From contig SHZC01000035.1 of assembly GCA_009692505.1 (NCBI GenBank), positions 1 through 33,415 on the forward strand: a DNA stretch of 33,415 nt, in the 5' to 3' direction. Under the pieces are notes generated by a model that was given only the letters and a program-made list of their open reading frames with translations, ran no database searches and was not told where the DNA came from. The position numbers and the translations under genes are program-made. The stretch comes from Myxococcales bacterium. Its GTDB lineage: Bacteria; Myxococcota_A; Bradymonadia; UBA7976; UBA1532. Positions within the stretch are counted from its first letter, which is position 1, and each line of letters starts with the position of its first letter. Below, piece by piece: positions 6,249 through 18,878 of the stretch.

Positions 6249-9200
6249 ACCCGGCCGTAGATCCCGTATGTCGCGATGACCGTCTCGAGCAGGTCGAGGT
6301 GGTTGGTGATCGCATAAGCCGAGCGGTAGTACTCGGTCGCCAGCCGATCGTTGAGGGCCTCGTCGGGGCCATCGTAGGTGTAATAGGCCTCAAGCGCGCT
6401 CTCATAGGCGGTCGACAAGCTTCGGCCACGCTTGACGAGCTTGACGGCGCCGGTGTCGTCGGGCTGAAGGATCTGGCAGCGGGTCTCCGGCTCGCGGCAG
6501 CCGCCCGCCGGCACGCAGAGCTGGTCGCCGTTACAGGTGGTCCCTTCGGGGCATTCGTCCTGGCCCAAGGTGCAGCGCTGGACGCAGTACCCTGGCACAC
6601 CTGCTCCGTCGATCGGCGCGCACATCGTGCCCGTCGGGCGGCCGGTGAACCCCGCGCACTGCTGGTCGACCAGGCATTGTCCGCACGCAGGGGTCGAGCG
6701 ATCGATGCCGTTGTTCACGTCGCAGCGGGGCTGAACCGCGGCATAGGTCACGCCTCTGAGCGGATCGGTGAAGGTCACCTGCTCGGAGGTCGCCGGATCC
6801 GTCTCGATCGCGGTGCCGTTGCCGGGACGGAAGACGTTGAGCTGATCGTTGAAGCGCGTGCTGTATGACGAGGTTGTATACAAGAAGCCGTAGTACAGGA
6901 TGTCCGTGGCGAGCATGAACGTGGAGTCGGTCTCAACGACCGGCGACCAGTTCGCTGCCGGCACGCAGGCCCCGCCCTCGCAGGTCGAACCACCCCGGCA
7001 GCGCCCTTGCTGGAAGTCCTCGCCACACGCGCCGATGAAGTCCTCGCAGGTCCGACGTCCGGACGGCAGGCAGTTGCCGAGGACGCACGCGGTCCCGTTG
7101 GGGCAGCTCGAGGCGTCGTCGGTGCAGTCGAAGAGGCAGACTCGGGTGTCGCCATAAGGCTGGCAATAGACGCCGAGGCGATCGCCTGTGTGGCCAGCGC
7201 ACTCCCCGTCGAGCGCGCACGGCTCGCAGAGACCGACCGGGCCTGCGCCCGTCGAGCCCTCCTGAAGATAGGTGCCCCGCTCGGGGTCGAAGTACTGCCC
7301 CGTCTCGTAGTCATAAGCCCGCGCGATGGGCCGATACTGAAGCTCAAGGTCGGTTGAAGACCCGCCCTCGGGCACAGACGCGCCGACGGCCGTGGCGTCC
7401 ACCGCGCGAGGGGCAAACGTCGAGTAGTCCTCGGCGAGGACGGCGTTGAGCAACTGCTCCATCTCGTCGGGAAACCAATCGTAGTAGCTGATGCTGTAGG
7501 TCCCGGCGTCGCCCTCGAGGCCGATGGTATAGGCGTCGGGATCGACGAGGGCGAGCACCGCCGCGTAGGTCGTCCAGTAGTGACCGGCCTCGAAGGGCTT
7601 CCACTCGAAGTAGTAACCGGCGTCCCCGTCGTAGCGGGAGAAGCGTCGGCGGCCCGTGCCGGGGGCGATGTTGAAGCGGTCGGAGCCAAGGACGCAGGCG
7701 GAGTCGCTCACGATGTCGCCGCCTTGTTGGGTCGGCTCGTCGCTGAGGTTCATGAGGCGACCGGTCTGCGTCTCGCAGTAGGTGCCGTAAGGCGGCGTCG
7801 CGATGGCCTCGGCGAAGAGGTTGAAGCCGGCGTTGATGGCCAGTTCGTAGGTCCGATCGAAGACGTCGTCGAAGCCGTAGGGCGCCAGATACCAAGCCTG
7901 GAAGATGTCGCTCAGCGGGAGGAAGGTGTTGGCGTAGTAGCGGTACAGCGGGTCGATGACGTCGAAGTAGAAGCGGTCGCGCCGGAAGTTCACGAAGGCG
8001 TAGTAGGCCCGGTACTCGTCGTTGATGGAGCGGGTCATCTCGAAGGGATCGGCGCCCTGATCGAAGACGCGGCAGCTCAGGAGGCCGCTCTCCCACTCAT
8101 CGGAGCAGAACATGTAGGGGACCCGCACGGGCCGGTCTTCGCCGTCCGCCGCCCGTGCGTCGAGATAGTCGGCATACCTCATGAGGGTTCGACCGGACTC
8201 GGACAGATCGTCGAGGGAGGGGAACGCCTGGGCGACGGTCGTATAGTGGTACCGCTCGAGCACCGCGATGCTCGGCAAGCTCGGGTCCTCGTAGAAGCTC
8301 CCGAACTCCTCTTGACTGAGCAGCGCGCCGGCCTCACCGAGCTCGTCTTTGCGCTTGCCGAAGACCTCGACGTAGCCGGGCAGTCGGGCGAGGCACTTGC
8401 CTTCGACGGCGTCGGTTGAGGGGTAGTCGTCGCACTGGGAGCCCGTGACCTCGTAGGTGCCGGCGGTGTACCCGAAGATGAAGGCGGCTTCGTCGTACTT
8501 GCCGAGGCCCGTGATGTCATTGGCCCAGCTGAAGCCGTAGTCCATGATCGAGCTGTATTGGTATTGCCGCATCTGCCCCTCGCTCTGGGCCGGCGTCAGC
8601 TCACTCTGGGCGTAGATGTCGCCGAGCGAGGTCGAAGTTGAGAGCGTCTCCTCGCGAAGGCGCCAGTACTCGTCGTCGTAGTTGAGGCTGTCGTAGCTGC
8701 CTTGGAAGTTGTGCCGCAGGCCCACCGTATGTCCGACCTCATGCTCGGCGGTGCTGGCGAAGATCTCCGCTCGAAGCTCGCGCCAGATCGTGTCGTAGTC
8801 CGTGCGGCCGGCGTACTTGCGAACGAGGCCCTCGATGTTCGGCTCGAGCATATCGGTCATGTCGGCGTTGTGGGCCCTGGCGCGGGCTTGTCCTCGGGTG
8901 CGGGCCTTGAGCGCGTCGGGGCTCGTCAGGCGCGTCGGATCGAAGCGGTCGCGGAGGGCCTCGGGCAGGTCGTCGAAGGCCATGCCCGTGCGCGACTCGA
9001 CGAGGCGGCGGACCTCGCTGTTCTGCAACATCGGGGTCTGACCTGCGGCGCGCGCGGCGGCCTGACGTTGCGTCACCTTGCCGGCGTCGAAGGGTCGGAG
9101 GTTCTCGCGGCGAACCTGGGGACGGGCCGGCTTACGAGGGCCAGAGACCGGCCGTCGCACGGAGGCGGCGTTCAGCTTGGGGTCATGGTCTTCCACCGTC

Positions 9201-10681
9201 TCGAGGGCCTGAACGCGGGCCTTGACCGACTCCGCGAAGTGCCCGCCGTAGGTCAGCGTGTCGAAGTCCAGGTCGTCGTTGAAGAAGCGAATCACGTCCA
9301 AGGCGTAGCCCGCCCAGGTGCTCACCGATGAGCCGTAGACGTAGGCCTTGCCGGAGATGATCTCCCCTGTGAGCGGATCGGCCGCCGATGGCCCGTAACC
9401 CAAGAGCCCCTCGAGCGTCTCGGTGTCGATCCAATGGAGCGTCGAGTAGCGCAGATCCCCCATTCGAGGCGCGAAGCCGGGCTCGCCACAGGCTGCTGGG
9501 TCTCCGGATACGACGGGGTTCTGGCAGAGGACAAAGACGTCGGGCATGTCGTCGACGGCGGCCTCGACCTCGCCTTTGGCCGCGGCCACGGCGCGTTTGC
9601 CGGCGTGGCTCCATTGGGCCATCGTCGCTCGCGCCGCCTCGAGCAGGAGCGAATCGTCGGGGAACTCGGGGCTGAGATAGTAGGGGACGGTGTGCACGAG
9701 ACGCTCGGGCACGGGGATCAACTTGCCGTCCGCATCGGTCGCGCGCTCGAAGATCCGGTGCCGCTGGATCAGGTACTGACGGCCGCTGTCGACGAGGCCT
9801 CGCTGCTCGTCATAGGTGAAGCGCTCGCTCCGGAAGTACCCGAAACGGCTCATCATTTGGTCGTCGTAGTGGAATGGCTCGTAGCCTGAGTCGGCATTGA
9901 CGCGGGAGAACGAGGTGCGAATCTTGACCTCGGCCGAGGCGCAGTCGTAGGCCCCGAAGCCGGCCCAGGTGTACCAACACGCGTCGAGGTCGGCGTCGAG
10001 CACGAGCTTGCCGAGCACGTCGAAGTAGCTCATGGCCGCGTCGGGCGTCTTGGGGTTCACCTCGGCGTAGAAGGCGTCGGGGCCCCCCTCCTCGGCTTGC
10101 ACGAAGCTCGACGCGCTCACCGTGACGGGAACGTAGGTCTCCGAGTCGTCGGCCCCGGTGACGGTCAGCATGGGCGTGATGAAGTCGAAGTTTATGAGCT
10201 GGCTGCGCGACCAGTCGACCCGGATGTAGGCCCGCTCGAACCACTTCCGGTCGTAGTCGTTCTCACTGATCACATTGCTCTGCTCGCCGGACTCGCTGGC
10301 GTACTCCCGCGTGATGTCGAAGTGGGACAAGATCGGATACGCGGCGAGCGGGGCGTCCTTGCCGTCGAAGGGGACACCCGTGGAGGGGTGGTCGGCGCCG
10401 GGGATCTGGGGGTAGCTCCGGTAAGCGACGAGCAGCGACTCCTGCACCTCCCAGCGCACGCGCTCGAGCTTGCTCGTCTCCCCCATGAACGTGACGCCGG
10501 AGGTCGGGGGGACCTCAACGACGGTCTGGAGGACGTGCCACTCCCCCTGAAGATCGGCCTTGCGGATGAAGTTGCCCTGCGTGCGATCGATGTCGGCGAC
10601 CGGCTCGGCGCAGGTCACGAACGCCAACGCAAGGAGTGAGGCGAACACGGCGCGCCTGACGAGGCTGGAACGGCTGGACAT
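6242..10681 (-). CDS. Large zinc-dependent metalloprotease lipoprotein with Cys-rich modules
   Basis: The 1479-residue product begins with an N-terminal export signal ending in a Cys near residue 24 (LAFVTCAEP; a weak lipobox), so a surface or periplasmic lipoprotein is likely. Near residue 647 is HEVGHTVGLRHNF, the HExxHxxGxxH zinc site of metzincin-type peptidases. About 65 residues later SSIMDYGFSW supplies the Met-turn. The long N-terminal half is beta-rich and the pattern resembles the myxobacterial/EcxA-like zinc protease group. Two Cys-rich modules follow at ~1149-1237 and ~1330-1402, each with CxxDxxCAGxTG, C(P/N)-x-GTxC and CVPA-like motifs, probably disulfide-linked. The ATG has AGGGGG six bases upstream. 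The substrate cannot be told from sequence. Confidence 0.92.
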   Translation of the reverse strand: MSSRSSLVRRAVFASLLALAFVTCAEPVADIDRTQGNFIRKADLQGEWHVLQTVVEVPPTSGVTFMGETSKLERVRWEVQESLLVAYRSYPQIPGADHPSTGVPFDGKDAPLAAYPILSHFDITREYASESGEQSNVISENDYDRKWFERAYIRVDWSRSQLINFDFITPMLTVTGADDSETYVPVTVSASSFVQAEEGGPDAFYAEVNPKTPDAAMSYFDVLGKLVLDADLDACWYTWAGFGAYDCASAEVKIRTSFSRVNADSGYEPFHYDDQMMSRFGYFRSERFTYDEQRGLVDSGRQYLIQRHRIFERATDADGKLIPVPERLVHTVPYYLSPEFPDDSLLLEAARATMAQWSHAGKRAVAAAKGEVEAAVDDMPDVFVLCQNPVVSGDPAACGEPGFAPRMGDLRYSTLHWIDTETLEGLLGYGPSAADPLTGEIISGKAYVYGSSVSTWAGYALDVIRFFNDDLDFDTLTYGGHFAESVKARVQALETVEDHDPKLNAASVRRPVSGPRKPARPQVRRENLRPFDAGKVTQRQAAARAAGQTPMLQNSEVRRLVESRTGMAFDDLPEALRDRFDPTRLTSPDALKARTRGQARARAHNADMTDMLEPNIEGLVRKYAGRTDYDTIWRELRAEIFASTAEHEVGHTVGLRHNFQGSYDSLNYDDEYWRLREETLSTSTSLGDIYAQSELTPAQSEGQMRQYQYSSIMDYGFSWANDITGLGKYDEAAFIFGYTAGTYEVTGSQCDDYPSTDAVEGKCLARLPGYVEVFGKRKDELGEAGALLSQEEFGSFYEDPSLPSIAVLERYHYTTVAQAFPSLDDLSESGRTLMRYADYLDARAADGEDRPVRVPYMFCSDEWESGLLSCRVFDQGADPFEMTRSINDEYRAYYAFVNFRRDRFYFDVIDPLYRYYANTFLPLSDIFQAWYLAPYGFDDVFDRTYELAINAGFNLFAEAIATPPYGTYCETQTGRLMNLSDEPTQQGGDIVSDSACVLGSDRFNIAPGTGRRRFSRYDGDAGYYFEWKPFEAGHYWTTYAAVLALVDPDAYTIGLEGDAGTYSISYYDWFPDEMEQLLNAVLAEDYSTFAPRAVDATAVGASVPEGGSSTDLELQYRPIARAYDYETGQYFDPERGTYLQEGSTGAGPVGLCEPCALDGECAGHTGDRLGVYCQPYGDTRVCLFDCTDDASSCPNGTACVLGNCLPSGRRTCEDFIGACGEDFQQGRCRGGSTCEGGACVPAANWSPVVETDSTFMLATDILYYGFLYTTSSYSTRFNDQLNVFRPGNGTAIETDPATSEQVTFTDPLRGVTYAAVQPRCDVNNGIDRSTPACGQCLVDQQCAGFTGRPTGTMCAPIDGAGVPGYCVQRCTLGQDECPEGTTCNGDQLCVPAGGCREPETRCQILQPDDTGAVKLVKRGRSLSTAYESALEAYYTYDGPDEALNDRLATEYYRSAYAITNHLDLLETVIATYGIYGRVY

Positions 10682-10700
10682 ACGGACCCCCTATCGTCCG

Positions 10701-10719
10701 CCGAGATCGCATATCTCGG
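10701..10719. promoter_or_regulatory. Palindromic element in divergent promoter region
   Basis: CCGAGAT (10701-10707) and ATCTCGG (10713-10719) form a perfect 7-bp inverted repeat around CGCAT. It lies 20 bases upstream of the metalloprotease ATG and about 40 bases before the hppA promoter. It could be an operator dyad for the divergent pair, or a hairpin in the protease mRNA leader just before its ribosome-binding site. The palindrome is certain; the function is inference. Confidence 0.5.
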
Positions 10720-10757
10720 GGCAAACGGGAATACGCGAGTGACTTTCCACGAACAGC

Positions 10758-10786
10758 TTGCCGCTGCTGCCCGCCTCGTATATATG
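10758..10786 (+). promoter_or_regulatory. Candidate sigma-70-type promoter of the hppA run
   Basis: TTGCCG (10758-10763) and TATATG (10781-10786) are 17 bp apart, in good agreement with -35 and -10 boxes. Transcription would begin near 10793, leaving a leader of about 25-28 bases before the ATG at 10820. GGAG (10811-10814) lies in that leader at a suitable distance. Confidence 0.55.
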
Positions 10787-10819
10787 CCGCGCCCGCTATT
10801 TCCCAAGCACGGAGTACAG

Positions 10820-13282
<2,463 letters not shown>

Positions 13283-13297
13283 GGCCCGGCCCACCCC

Positions 13298-15187
13298 GTG
13301 TCGAGTCACCCAGAGGACGCCCGGAGCTCCACGGCCTTCTTGGCCCTCGGTGCCTTGGGCATCGTCTACGGTGACATCGGCACGAGCCCGCTCTACGCGC
13401 TCAAAGAGTGCTTCCACGGGGCACACGCCATCGCGGCGACCCCGGACAATGTCATGGGGGTCCTGTCGCTCGTCTTTTGGTCTTTGACCATCGTCGTCGC
13501 GATCAAGTACCTCAGCTTCATCTTGCGCGCCGACAACCGGGGTGAAGGCGGCATCTTCGCGCTGCTCGCCCTGATCCCTACCGGTGACCGACCGGGTCGG
13601 CGCATGCGCGGGCTCATCATCATCCTCGCGGTCTTCTGCGCGGCCTTGCTCTACGGCGACGGCATCATCACGCCGGCGATCTCGGTCCTGTCCGCCGTCG
13701 AGGGCCTCGGGGTGGCCACCAAGGTCAGCCCCACGAGCATCGTCCTCATCACCTGCGGCATCCTCGTGGTGCTGTTCTCGGTCCAGCACAAGGGAACGGC
13801 CGGCATCGGCAGGGTCTTCGGCCCCATCATGGTCATCTGGTTCGTTTGCCTCGCGAGCATGGGGATCGCCGAGCTTATCAAGAACCCCTCGGTGCTCGCG
13901 TCGGTCGACCCCCGCCACGCCGTCGACTTCTTCGTGCGAAACCGCATGACCGGCTTCGTGGTCTTGGGCTCCGTCGTCCTCTGCATCACCGGGGGCGAGG
14001 CCCTCTACGCGGACATGGGTCACTTCGGTCGCAAGCCGATCCAGCTGTCGTGGTGGGGCCTGGTCTTCCCCGCGCTCCTGCTCAACTACTTCGGCCAAGG
14101 CGCGCTGCTGCTCCGCGACGCCAGCCCCGCCACCCTCGCCAACCCCTTCTACGCCATGGTGCCCAAGCTCGTGCTGTACCCGATGGTGGCGGTCGCGACC
14201 GCCGCCACGGTCATCGCGTCTCAGGCCCTCATCTCGGGCGCGTTCTCGCTCACGAGACAAGCCATCCAGCTCGGCTACATGCCGCGCATAAACGTCCATC
14301 ACACGAGCGGTCAGACCGAGGGCCAGATCTACGTGCCCTTCGTCAACAGCGTCATGGCCGTCGCCTGCATCGCGCTCGTGCTCACCTTCAAGAGCTCGAG
14401 CAACCTCGCGGCGGCGTATGGCCTCGCGGTGACAAACGGCATGATCATCACCTCGCTCGTCTACCTCGCCGTCGTGGTCTACGCCTGGAAGTGGCCGCTG
14501 TGGAAGGCCTTGCCTCTGGTCGCCATGTTCCTCGCTTTTGATCTCGCGTACTTCGGCTCCAACCTCCTCAAGTTCATGGACGGGGGCTGGTTGCCGATCA
14601 CGATAGGGATCCTCCTGCTCCTCGTGATGGTCACTTGGCGGGACGGCCGCGCGGCGATGGCGGCGTCATTTGCGCTCAGACCGTTGCCCTTCGACCTCTT
14701 CCTCGAGGACGTGAAGCAGCAAAAGCCCCACCGAGTCCCCGGCACGGCGGTCTTCATGTTCAGCTCACCGTTCGGCACCTCGCCGGTCCTGCTGCATCAC
14801 CTCAAGCACAATCAGGTGCTGCACGAGCAGGTGGTCATGCTGAGCATCTCGGTGGCACATGTGCCCTTCGTTCCGGCCAGCGAGCAGCTTCGCCTGGAGG
14901 AGCTTGGGGAGGGTTTCTTTCGGCTCACGGCGAACCTCGGGTACGCCGAGTCGCCTCAGGTGCGGACGATCATGACGATGGCGACCCAGCTCGGCCTCTC
15001 GACCGACGCAGCGAAGACGAGCTACTTCCTGGGTCGAGAGACGCTCCTGACCACGGGTCCATCCCGAATGTGGCGGTGGCGAAAGGCTCTCTTCGCGGTC
15101 ATGGCCAAGAACGCGCAAAGCGCGACGGCCTACTTCGGCTTACCGCCGGGCCGGGTCATCGAGCTCGGTATGCAAATCGATCTCTGA
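13298..15187 (+). CDS. kup: Kup-family potassium transporter
   Basis: The 629-residue protein takes up K+ at the inner membrane, probably by H+ symport. The N-terminal signature is clear: LGALGIVYGDIGTSPLYALK, then DNRGEGGIFALLAL and ALLYGDGIITPAISVLSAVEG. About 12 membrane helices fill residues ~15-440, followed by a C-terminal soluble domain of ~170 residues with LHEQVVMLSI. Length matches the family. The GTG start lies 15 bases after the hppA stop, so co-transcription and probable translational coupling are expected; no strong Shine-Dalgarno sequence is visible. Beside a PPi-driven pump it could use the ion gradient made by that pump. Confidence 0.95.
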   Translation: MSSHPEDARSSTAFLALGALGIVYGDIGTSPLYALKECFHGAHAIAATPDNVMGVLSLVFWSLTIVVAIKYLSFILRADNRGEGGIFALLALIPTGDRPGRRMRGLIIILAVFCAALLYGDGIITPAISVLSAVEGLGVATKVSPTSIVLITCGILVVLFSVQHKGTAGIGRVFGPIMVIWFVCLASMGIAELIKNPSVLASVDPRHAVDFFVRNRMTGFVVLGSVVLCITGGEALYADMGHFGRKPIQLSWWGLVFPALLLNYFGQGALLLRDASPATLANPFYAMVPKLVLYPMVAVATAATVIASQALISGAFSLTRQAIQLGYMPRINVHHTSGQTEGQIYVPFVNSVMAVACIALVLTFKSSSNLAAAYGLAVTNGMIITSLVYLAVVVYAWKWPLWKALPLVAMFLAFDLAYFGSNLLKFMDGGWLPITIGILLLLVMVTWRDGRAAMAASFALRPLPFDLFLEDVKQQKPHRVPGTAVFMFSSPFGTSPVLLHHLKHNQVLHEQVVMLSISVAHVPFVPASEQLRLEELGEGFFRLTANLGYAESPQVRTIMTMATQLGLSTDAAKTSYFLGRETLLTTGPSRMWRWRKALFAVMAKNAQSATAYFGLPPGRVIELGMQIDL

Positions 15188-15188
15188 C

Positions 15189-16514
15189 ATGGGCCCCACC
15201 GACCTCTCGCCTTGGGCGATAGCGCCCTTCGTCACGCTGCTCCTCTGCATCGCGCTCCTGCCGCTCCTCGCCCCTCACGCTTGGGAGAGAAACCGGAACA
15301 AGGCCCTCGTCAGCGGGGGGCTCGCCGTAGGCTTTGCGGCTTACCTCATGGCCACGACGGGGCATGCGGGACGGCTCGAGCTTTATCACGCCTTGCTCGA
15401 CTACGGCTCGTTCATGGCCCTGCTCGGCGCGCTCTTCGTCGTCTCGAGCGGCATCTTCGTCCGGGGCTCGCTGTCGGGCTCACCGCTCGGCAATACGCTC
15501 CTGCTCGCCATAGGCGCCGTGCTCGCCAACCTCGTCGGGACCACCGGCGCGTCGATGGTCCTCATTCGGCCTTTCCTGCGGGCCAACCGGACTCGACAGG
15601 ACCGCACCTATCAGGTCGTCTTCTTCATCTTCATCGTGTCGAACTGCGGGGGACTCCTGACGCCACTCGGCGACCCGCCGCTTTTCCTCGGCTTCCTCAA
15701 GGGCGTGCCCTTCGAGTGGACCCTGCGCTTATGGCCCCAGTGGCTCTTCGTCAACGGCGCGCTCCTCATAGTATTCAACCTCCTTGACCAAGTTCGCCTC
15801 TCCCGCGAGGAGAAGGCCCGCCCGGGCAGTCAGCTCGAGGACGCCCTCGCCCACGAGCCGCTCGGCCTCGATGGCGCTCGAAACATCGGCTTCCTCCTGC
15901 TCATCGTCGCCTCCGTGGTCGCCAAGGGTCAGGGGCTGTTCAACGCCGGGGCGCCGTGGCCCTTCGGCGTCCACGAGAGCCTGCTCCTGATCATCGGCGT
16001 GCTGAGCCTCAAGACGACGCCGCCGAAGGTCTACGCCGAGAACCGCTTCAGCTTCGGGCCCATCATCGAGGTCGCCGTCTTGTTCATCGGCATCTTTGTC
16101 ACGATGGTCGCCCCGCTGAAGATCCTCAACGCCCACGGCGTGGCCTTGGGGCTGGCGACCCCCGCGCACTACTACTGGGCGAGCGGAGTGCTCTCGAGCT
16201 TCCTGGACAACGCGCCCACCTATCTCGCGTTCGCTGCGGCCGCGGCCGGCCAGTACGGTGTCTCGGTGGATGGCGGCCCCTATCTGGCTACGCTCCTCGA
16301 CCACGGCCCTGCGGCGGCCTCTGTGCTCGCGGCCATCGCCTGTGGCTCCGTGATGATGGGGGCCAATACGTACATCGGGAATGGCCCGAACTTTATGGTC
16401 AAGGCCATCGCCGAGGAGAACGGCGTCTCCATGCCCAGCTTCGTCGGCTACATGGCCTGGTCCGTCTCGGTGCTCGTGCCGCTCTTCGTGCTCGTCACGC
16501 TGCTCTTTTTCTGA
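15189..16514 (+). CDS. Na+/H+ antiporter, NhaD-like (ion transporter superfamily)
   Basis: The 441-residue protein has about 11-12 hydrophobic helices and motifs of the NhaD-like branch of the IT superfamily: [58 protein letters not shown] and, near the C-terminus, [16 protein letters not shown] and [15 protein letters not shown]. The two half-site repeats with TGAS and DNAPTY are the expected ion-binding regions. It most likely exchanges cytoplasmic Na+ for H+. The ATG starts one base after the kup stop, so it is surely in the same transcript. The substrate is inferred from family; a citrate or other anion role is less likely. Confidence 0.9.
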   Translation: MGPTDLSPWAIAPFVTLLLCIALLPLLAPHAWERNRNKALVSGGLAVGFAAYLMATTGHAGRLELYHALLDYGSFMALLGALFVVSSGIFVRGSLSGSPLGNTLLLAIGAVLANLVGTTGASMVLIRPFLRANRTRQDRTYQVVFFIFIVSNCGGLLTPLGDPPLFLGFLKGVPFEWTLRLWPQWLFVNGALLIVFNLLDQVRLSREEKARPGSQLEDALAHEPLGLDGARNIGFLLLIVASVVAKGQGLFNAGAPWPFGVHESLLLIIGVLSLKTTPPKVYAENRFSFGPIIEVAVLFIGIFVTMVAPLKILNAHGVALGLATPAHYYWASGVLSSFLDNAPTYLAFAAAAAGQYGVSVDGGPYLATLLDHGPAAASVLAAIACGSVMMGANTYIGNGPNFMVKAIAEENGVSMPSFVGYMAWSVSVLVPLFVLVTLLFF

Positions 16515-16563
16515 GCGCGAGATTACCCTCTGCTCCCCAGAGCGTGAGCAATCAGGAGCATTC

Positions 16564-17754
16564 ATGAAGGCGCAGTTTCTCTCTCAGCTCGCCGCCCAGA
16601 CCGAGGCCCTGAAAGAGGAGGGTCTCTACAAGGCCGAGCGCGTCATCCTCTCGCCGCAGCAGGCCGAGATTCGGGTCGGCGAGGGTCCGGCGGTCTTGAA
16701 CCTCTGCGCCAATAACTACCTCGGGCTGTCCAACCACCCGGAGGTCATCGAGGCGGCCATCGCGGCGCTGCCCAAGTACGGCTTCGGCATGTCATCGGTC
16801 CGCTTCATCTGCGGCACCCAGGACGTGCACAAGCAGCTCGAGGCCCGCCTCTCCACGTTCCTCGGTACGGACGACACGATCTTGTATGGCTCGTGCTTCG
16901 ACGCGAACGGCGGCCTCTTCGAGACGCTGCTCGGCGAGGAGGACGCGGTCATCAGCGACGCGCTGAACCACGCCTCCATCATCGACGGCGTGCGCCTCTG
17001 CAAGGCGAAGCGCTTCCGATATCGCAACAATGACATGGCCGATCTTCGAACCCAGCTCGAGGCGGCCCGAGGCGCTCGTTACACGCTCATCGCCACCGAC
17101 GGCGTCTTCTCCATGGACGGGGTGCTCGCCGATCTGAAGTCCATCTGCGATCTGGCTGACGAGTTCGGCGCGCTGGTCATGGTGGACGACTCCCATGCGG
17201 TGGGCTTCGTCGGCGCGGAGGGTCGAGGCACGCACGAACACTGCGGCGTTTGGGGTCGCGTCGACGTGCTCACGGGCACACTCGGCAAGGCCTTGGGCGG
17301 CGCGTCCGGGGGCTATACTTCGGGCCGCCGCGAGATCGTCGAGTGGCTGAGGCAGCGGTCAAGGCCCTATCTGTTCTCGAACTCGCTCGCCCCGACCATC
17401 GCCGCCGCGTCGCTCGCCGTGCTCGACCTCCTGGAGCGTGACGGCTCTTTGCGGGCACAAGTCCACGAGAACGCCGCTTACTTCCGCGAGCAGATGCAGG
17501 CCAAGGGCTTCAGGCTCGGCGGCGCGGGCCACGCGATCATCCCCGTCATGCTCGGCGACGCCCGACTGGCGCGTGACTTCGCCGACGCCATGCTGCGCCA
17601 CGGCGTCTATGTGGTCGGCTTCTCGTTTCCGGTCGTGCCTCAGGGGCAGGCCCGAATTCGCACCCAAATGTCGGCGGGCCATACACGTGCCGATCTTGAC
17701 CGCGCTTTGGCCGCCTTCGAAGAGGTCGGTCGGGCGCTCGGAGTCATCACATGA
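16564..17754 (+). CDS. kbl: 2-amino-3-ketobutyrate CoA ligase (glycine C-acetyltransferase)
   Basis: The 396-residue PLP enzyme of the alpha-oxoamine synthase family cleaves 2-amino-3-ketobutyrate with CoA to glycine and acetyl-CoA in the cytoplasm. Evidence: [20 protein letters not shown] near the start, [62 protein letters not shown] and the PLP-lysine motif [18 protein letters not shown]. Length matches E. coli Kbl (398). The ATG at 16564 has AGGAG (16553-16557) at good spacing; the frame is open further upstream but that DNA is the antiporter end. It overlaps tdh by ATGA, the standard kbl-tdh pair. Confidence 0.97.
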   Translation: MKAQFLSQLAAQTEALKEEGLYKAERVILSPQQAEIRVGEGPAVLNLCANNYLGLSNHPEVIEAAIAALPKYGFGMSSVRFICGTQDVHKQLEARLSTFLGTDDTILYGSCFDANGGLFETLLGEEDAVISDALNHASIIDGVRLCKAKRFRYRNNDMADLRTQLEAARGARYTLIATDGVFSMDGVLADLKSICDLADEFGALVMVDDSHAVGFVGAEGRGTHEHCGVWGRVDVLTGTLGKALGGASGGYTSGRREIVEWLRQRSRPYLFSNSLAPTIAAASLAVLDLLERDGSLRAQVHENAAYFREQMQAKGFRLGGAGHAIIPVMLGDARLARDFADAMLRHGVYVVGFSFPVVPQGQARIRTQMSAGHTRADLDRALAAFEEVGRALGVIT

Positions 17755-18800
17755 GCCAGACCTCTATGCGGGCCCTGATCAAGAACAAGCGCGAGCCGGG
17801 CATCTGGATGGGCGAGGTGGCCTTCCCCGAGGTTGGCCCCAACGACGTCCTCGTCCGCATCCACAAGACGGCGATCTGCGGGACCGACATCCACATCTAC
17901 AAGTGGGATGAGTGGTCGCAGCGGACCATCCCCGTCCCGATGCACGTCGGTCACGAGTTCATGGGCACCGTGGCCGCGGTGGGCAGCCAGGTCAAACACC
18001 TGGCGTTAGGGGAGCGGGTGAGCGGCGAAGGTCACATCACGTGCGACTTCTGCCGGAACTGCCGCGCCGGTCGGCGGCACCTCTGTCGCAACACCGTGGG
18101 CGTCGGCGTCAATCGGGCCGGAGCCTTCGCCGAGTTCCTGAGCATCCCGGCGGTCAACGTCTTCTCGCTGCCTGAAGGCGTCACCGACGAGGTCGCAGCG
18201 TTCCTTGATCCGCTGGGCAATGCGACGCATACGGCGCTGAGCTTCGACCTCGTGGGCGAGGACGTGCTCATCACGGGCGCTGGCCCCATCGGCATCATGG
18301 CCGTGGCGATCGCCCGGTTCGTCGGCGCGCGCCACGTTGTTATCACGGACGTCAATGACTACCGCCTGGGCCTCGCCCGGCAGATGGGCGCGACCCGAAC
18401 GGTGAACGTGGCGCGGGAGTCCATCGAGGACGTGACCGCCGAGCTCGGCATGCGCGAGGGCTTCGACGTGGGCCTGGAGATGAGCGGCAACCCGGGGGCC
18501 TTCCGGCAGATGCTCGCGACGATGAACCACGGCGGCAAGGTCGCGCTGTTGGGCATCCCACCCTCCGAGACGGCCATTCAATGGGACCACGTCATCTTCA
18601 AGGGCCTGGTCATCAAGGGCATCTACGGCCGGGAGATGTTCGAGACCTGGTACAAGATGTGCGCGATGTTGCAGAGCGGGCTCAACATCACGCCCATCGT
18701 CACGCACCGCTTTGCCGTCGAAGACTACGCGCAGGGCTTCGAGATTATGGCCTCGGGCCAGTCCGGCAAGGTCATCCTCGACTGGGGCGTCGGTCCCTGA
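17751..18800 (+). CDS. tdh: L-threonine 3-dehydrogenase
   Basis: The 349-residue zinc alcohol dehydrogenase-family enzyme oxidises L-threonine to 2-amino-3-ketobutyrate with NAD+, supplying Kbl. Catalytic zinc ligands are Cys43 ([10 protein letters not shown]) and the GHE at 67-69. Structural zinc cysteines are at 98, 101, 104 and 112. The NAD-binding turn is [18 protein letters not shown]. The segment [16 protein letters not shown] is typical of Tdh. The start overlaps the kbl stop by ATGA, so the two are translationally coupled and work as a two-step threonine degradation pathway. Confidence 0.97.
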   Translation: MSQTSMRALIKNKREPGIWMGEVAFPEVGPNDVLVRIHKTAICGTDIHIYKWDEWSQRTIPVPMHVGHEFMGTVAAVGSQVKHLALGERVSGEGHITCDFCRNCRAGRRHLCRNTVGVGVNRAGAFAEFLSIPAVNVFSLPEGVTDEVAAFLDPLGNATHTALSFDLVGEDVLITGAGPIGIMAVAIARFVGARHVVITDVNDYRLGLARQMGATRTVNVARESIEDVTAELGMREGFDVGLEMSGNPGAFRQMLATMNHGGKVALLGIPPSETAIQWDHVIFKGLVIKGIYGREMFETWYKMCAMLQSGLNITPIVTHRFAVEDYAQGFEIMASGQSGKVILDWGVGP

Positions 18801-18836
18801 GCGACCCTTAGACATGCCGGCGTTTGGGGCCGTTCC

Positions 18837-18853
18837 CATCGAGCCCGTCGATG
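18837..18853. terminator. Weak hairpin between convergent tdh and lipoprotein genes
   Basis: CATCGA (18837-18842) and TCGATG (18848-18853) are a perfect 6-bp inverted repeat with loop GCCCG, in the 78-bp gap between two convergent stops. There is no T tract on either side. It could be a weak bidirectional terminator or an mRNA 3'-end stabiliser. Confidence 0.3.
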
Positions 18854-18878
18854 AGAGCGGAGCTTGCCCGCGCCGCTT

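Noticed and set aside
16515..16563. Small hairpin CTCTG/CAGAG before kbl as a terminator
   Set aside because: The stem is only five pairs, there is no T tract, and the spacing suggests kbl is co-transcribed with the upstream genes.
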